Below, piece after piece: positions 13,397-15,227 of a stretch of 15,227 bases of DNA. Positions within the stretch are counted from its first letter, which is position 1. Each line of letters opens with the position of its first letter. The position numbers were made by a program, and so were the translations under genes. The notes beneath the pieces are model-generated. The model was not told the origin of the DNA and searched no databases. It saw nothing but the letters and a program-made list of their open reading frames with translations. Origin of the DNA: Alphaproteobacteria bacterium (GTDB taxonomy: Bacteria > Pseudomonadota > Alphaproteobacteria > Rs-D84); contig JAIDLK010000026.1 in NCBI GenBank assembly GCA_029051085.1, positions 1-15,227 on the forward strand, in the 5' to 3' direction.

Positions 13397-14278
13397 TTAA
13401 ATGCTGTCCGCATTTATCCAGCGGCCGTTCTGTAACAGACCCGGTGCCATGCCCTCGTTGCTGCGCAGGGAATCAATCACGCTGCGTGCCTGGGACGCGT
13501 TCAGGTCGACAATACGAACCTTATACAGGTCGCCTTCTTTGACAACAACCGCGTTGCCGTATGTGCGCATGCGTGCCGCCATGGCATTTGCACTGTCTTC
13601 GGAATATAGCGCCGCCAACTGTACGCTGTAATCACCGCCGGTCGGAGCTGTCTGAACCGGTGTGGTAACCGTTTCTGTAACGGTTACGGTTTCTGTTACC
13701 GTCTGAACCGGTGCCGATGCGCCGATTGTTGCATTTTTTACCTGCATGGATTGATCCGGCATTACCTGAATCTGAATCTTGGCCTGGCCGTTCATGCCAA
13801 TCTGGCGTGCCGCTGCCGGTGACAGGTCCATAATACGAGTGTTAACGAACGGGCCGCGATTGTTTACACGAACAACCACAGACTGGCCGTTATCCAAATT
13901 TGTGACGCGTGCAATTGTCGGCAACGGCAGAGTCTTGCTGGTTGCGACCATCTGATTTACGTCAAATGTTTCGCCGTTGCTGGTTTTTGTGCCGTTTAAT
14001 TCGGCCGGAATAATCCCGGCGATACCGGTCTGGTTGTATGTCATATCTTCAACCGGGATGTACTGTACATCTTCAACCTTGTACGCGCTGCCGATATAGT
14101 ATTTCGGTGCCGCCGCCAACAGATATGCGTTATTCAGTGTCTGGGAATCAGCGGTTGTAATCAATGTCTCTTCGCCAAAGCCATCAGTGCCGTATCCGCC
14201 GCCAACGTTATTGTTTGTACCGGTCGTACATGCACCCAGTAATGCGGCCAATGCCGCCAAGGAAACTAATTTTTTCAT
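13397..14278 (-). CDS. rlpA: RlpA-like septal lipoprotein with DPBB and SPOR domains
   Basis: The 293-residue protein has a lipoprotein signal with lipobox LGAC (Cys17). A double-psi beta-barrel domain follows at about 84-165: SNGETFD (100-106), KTLPLPTIARVTNL (115-128), RVNNRGPF (137-144) and IMDLSPAAA. After a Thr/Val-rich linker there is a C-terminal SPOR domain (about 215-285) that binds denuded glycan at division sites. RlpA acts at septa and in some species is a lytic transglycosylase. Here the usual His of TAAHKTLP is Ser114 and the Asp of VNDRGPF is Asn140, so enzyme activity is doubtful. The start has AGGAG seven bases upstream. It lies 58 nt after murJ on the same strand and has its own promoter. 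Confidence 0.88.
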   Translation of the reverse strand: MKKLVSLAALAALLGACTTGTNNNVGGGYGTDGFGEETLITTADSQTLNNAYLLAAAPKYYIGSAYKVEDVQYIPVEDMTYNQTGIAGIIPAELNGTKTSNGETFDVNQMVATSKTLPLPTIARVTNLDNGQSVVVRVNNRGPFVNTRIMDLSPAAARQIGMNGQAKIQIQVMPDQSMQVKNATIGASAPVQTVTETVTVTETVTTPVQTAPTGGDYSVQLAALYSEDSANAMAARMRTYGNAVVVKEGDLYKVRIVDLNASQARSVIDSLRSNEGMAPGLLQNGRWINADSI

Positions 14279-14305
14279 GTGGAACTCCTTACATTCTTAA
14301 TAAAG

Positions 14306-14334
14306 ATTTTATCACATAAAAAGTACGGTTTCAA
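14306..14334 (-). promoter_or_regulatory. Sigma70-type promoter of rlpA
   Basis: On the minus strand TTGAAA (14329-14334), a 17-bp spacer and TAAAAT (14306-14311) lie in the gap between murJ and rlpA. The predicted transcript start near 14299 leaves a leader of about 20 nt with an AGGAG site, so rlpA can be expressed apart from murJ. Confidence 0.75.
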
Positions 14335-14336
14335 CT

Positions 14337-15227
14337 TTATTTTGTGGCAATACAGCGGTTGATTAAGAATGCCGCCGGCAGATAAATTGCGCCAAATACT
14401 GCAATCGCTGCAAACAGAATCCATATACTGGTAATCGGCACAAACCACAGGGCGCCGCCCATTATCGCAGACAGTGCGCCAAATGCCGCCGCCGCGCGCA
14501 ATGTTCCGCCATATATCTGTACCAGACCGCGCTTTCTGCATGCCCGCCCCAGCAGATAGTTCTTTAAGTACCCGCTGACAACAATTCCCACAGGTATTGC
14601 CAGATATCCGATAAGCGGGAATGCCGCCACGTATATCAATGCCGCCGCCCCCAGCGATACCATGCTGGTCTTTACGGGTGTCTTGACATCTTGGCTGGCA
14701 TACAGGGTTTTACTGTAAATCTGGCTGATTAGCATTGCGGGCAACACAAACACTTGAATCATAATTGCGGCGGCAACCGCGTGCGTGGATGCAGGTGTCC
14801 ATGCGCCGTATTCGAACAGATATTTTATAATGGGCTCTGCCAAAACAAACAGTCCCGCCACACAAGGCATCAACAGCATCAGCGAGCGTCGCATGGATGA
14901 ATTTTGCTGAATATATACGCTGCGCATGTTTTTATCTGTCAGTGCACTTGATATCGACGACATCAGCACTGTTCCCACAGCCAAACCAATCATTGCGAAC
15001 GGCAGTTGCACGATGCGGTCTGAATAATACAGCCATGATACGGCGCCGCTTTGAAAGCTGGCGACCAATGTCCCGACAATAATGGTTATCTGGTAAAAGC
15101 CGCTGCCGACGATGCTGATGCTAAGACGTTTCAGCATGCTTTTTATACCCGGTGTCCATCTGGGAATAACCAGGCGCAATCCGAAATGTTTCATGCGTAT
15201 CCGGTGCCATAATACAGCCACCTGAAT
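14337..15227 (-). CDS. murJ: Lipid II flippase MurJ, C-terminal part (partial)
   Basis: The frame is open to the right edge of the window; only the last 297 residues are present and the N-terminus lies beyond base 15227. The sequence is highly hydrophobic with about eight membrane segments. It carries family-like stretches: SGAVSWLYYSDRIVQLPFAMIGLAVGTVLM, in which the segment before and at YSDRIVQLP is typical of MurJ/MviN, and the following LFEYGAWTP and LYASQDVKTPVK. MurJ moves lipid-linked peptidoglycan precursor across the inner membrane. The neighbour rlpA also acts on peptidoglycan. No frameshift is seen within the visible part. Confidence 0.93.
   Translation of the reverse strand: MQVAVLWHRIRMKHFGLRLVIPRWTPGIKSMLKRLSISIVGSGFYQITIIVGTLVASFQSGAVSWLYYSDRIVQLPFAMIGLAVGTVLMSSISSALTDKNMRSVYIQQNSSMRRSLMLLMPCVAGLFVLAEPIIKYLFEYGAWTPASTHAVAAAIMIQVFVLPAMLISQIYSKTLYASQDVKTPVKTSMVSLGAAALIYVAAFPLIGYLAIPVGIVVSGYLKNYLLGRACRKRGLVQIYGGTLRAAAAFGALSAIMGGALWFVPITSIWILFAAIAVFGAIYLPAAFLINRCIATK

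Noticed and set aside
13655..13708. Short tandem repeat within the rlpA-like gene
   Set aside because: It encodes the Thr/Val/Glu-rich linker between the barrel and SPOR domain; low-complexity linkers there are usual and the frame is intact.

Overview
This looks like chromosomal DNA of a Gram-negative, probably uncultured and possibly host-associated alphaproteobacterium. The diderm envelope is inferred from genes for a C-terminal outer-membrane beta-barrel, an RlpA-type lipoprotein with a SPOR domain, MurJ and a GT9-like glycosyltransferase. The tilS-ftsH order and the TfoX-N protein fit Alphaproteobacteria. The order-level placement is inference only. No phage, transposase, CRISPR array or rRNA was seen.

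Layout. (1) 1-2713, plus strand: the 3' end of tilS, then ftsH, then a metallo-beta-lactamase-fold hydrolase. Each junction overlaps by 23 nt, and a bidirectional terminator closes the unit. (2) 2714-4759: a divergent pair, an M23 peptidase (minus) and prmC (plus), which share a very compact promoter with a palindromic -10 box. (3) 4760-7643: a strong promoter, a leader with a 21-bp inverted repeat, a secreted cysteine-rich protein, and an overlapping GT9-DUF4254 fusion gene. (4) 7644-9213: an Smr-domain gene, probably leaderless, converging on an outer-membrane barrel gene. (5) 9280-10815: htpX and thymidine kinase in one operon. (6) 10816-11528: tRNA-Arg(ACG) with a 168-bp-offset duplication of its 3' end, then a TfoX-N gene. 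(7) 11529-13378: a second leader with an inverted repeat, two secreted cysteine-rich proteins, and an overlapping nucleotidyltransferase gene. (8) 13379-15227, minus strand: the 3' part of murJ followed by an rlpA-like gene.

How the genes relate. Much of the window concerns the envelope: membrane-protein quality control (FtsH, HtpX), peptidoglycan remodelling and precursor export (M23 peptidase, RlpA, MurJ) and glycosylation (GT9-like). The rest is translation and nucleotide housekeeping (TilS, PrmC, tRNA-Arg, thymidine kinase).

The least explained parts are regions 3 and 7. They share one plan: an AT-rich leader with an inverted repeat, signal-peptide cysteine-rich protein(s), then an enzyme gene that starts inside the end of the last cysteine-rich frame. 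They may be two examples of a lineage-specific surface-protein locus; this is inference. Other points of note are the shared palindromic -10 box, three candidate leaderless starts, a tRNA-derived repeat resembling the E. coli tyrT repeats, and altered key residues in FtsH, RlpA, thymidine kinase and the Smr protein.
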